NCBI GenBank assembly: GCA_029215795.1
Contig: JARDYH010000001.1
Coordinates: 401,487,154 to 401,551,153 of the forward strand
DNA from: Anniella stebbinsi
Lineage: Eukaryota; Chordata; Lepidosauria; Squamata; Anniellidae
Direction: 5' to 3'
DNA: 64,000 nt
Below the pieces are notes generated by a model. That model saw nothing but the letters and a program-made list of their open reading frames with translations, ran no database searches and was not told the origin of the DNA. Each line of letters begins with the position of its first letter. Position 1 is the first letter of the stretch. The translations under genes were made by a program, and so were the position numbers. Of this stretch, positions 63,912 through 64,000 are shown piece after piece.

Positions 63912-64000
63912 GCTAAGGCAACACTTCATCTGATTCGGGTCCCAGTTCCATGTGACTCCTTAGCAGGACCATCCCCCTGCTCTTTCGGAAACTTTGCTCC
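63912..64000. other. Nothing recognised at window end
   Basis: Short unique stretch. Confidence 0.5.

Overview
The window looks like an intergenic or intronic stretch of a squamate reptile genome, most likely a lizard. The pointers are tRNA-headed SINEs of the squamate type, CR1-type LINE ends with a TTCTATG/TTCTTATG-like tail, many 3'-truncated L2-type LINEs ending in a shared hairpin (GCCCAGAGAGCTTCGGCTAT) plus an ATTn or ATAAn tail, and dense microsatellites. I assign no host protein-coding gene, rRNA, tRNA gene or CRISPR array. Most open frames here are chance frames or fall inside repeats. The coding signals I can support are decayed retroelement pieces: an L2-like reverse transcriptase C-terminus (51070-51756, minus), two copies of another LINE C-terminus (1349-1543 and 23886-24122, minus), and an acidic, probably LTR-element frame (38845-39315, minus).

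The clearest biology is a set of non-autonomous DNA transposons. (1) A palindromic hAT-type MITE of about 318 bp, with ends TAGGGTGACC/GGTCACCCTA. Nine full or near-full elements plus one nested inside another are present; four of the outer ones and the nested one have perfect 8-bp target duplications. (2) A hAT-type family with CATAGGCGTG ends (3689-4561, 27087-28118, 50376-50628); the short copy has a perfect 8-bp duplication. Both long copies have been invaded by family 1. (3) A family of about 356 bp with CCTCTACAAG ends, full of GATTATGCGCATAATC-like palindromes. Two of its four copies are flanked by TAA, as in PIF/Harbinger. (4) A TAGGGATGT-ended hAT-like family (9910-10742, 45440-45927). 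(5) Several foldback repeats. At 53.0-54.0 kb three of these elements are nested so cleanly that the insertion order can be read from the duplications.

Layout: 0-10 kb mixes old LINE and SINE pieces with families 1-3. 10-27 kb is LINE/SINE/foldback mosaic with a CpG-retaining repeat-poor block at 15.6-16.2 kb. 27-28 kb is a long hAT element, followed by a repeat-poor block at 28.4-29.3 kb. 30-46 kb has L2 ends, a 0.6-kb direct repeat pair (34.8 and 44.5 kb), the LTR-like remnant and repeat-poor AT-rich blocks at 30.8, 38.0 and 42.2 kb. 46-61 kb carries the long L2 copy, nested MITEs and a CR1 copy with two levels of insertion. 62.0-62.8 kb is the most striking repeat-poor AT-rich block, rich in SOX/TCF/homeodomain-like words. 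The window ends in a self-nested MITE.

The repeat-poor blocks are candidate conserved noncoding elements, by inference only: no alignment was available. Family names rest on ends, target duplications and remembered consensus features, not on database searches.
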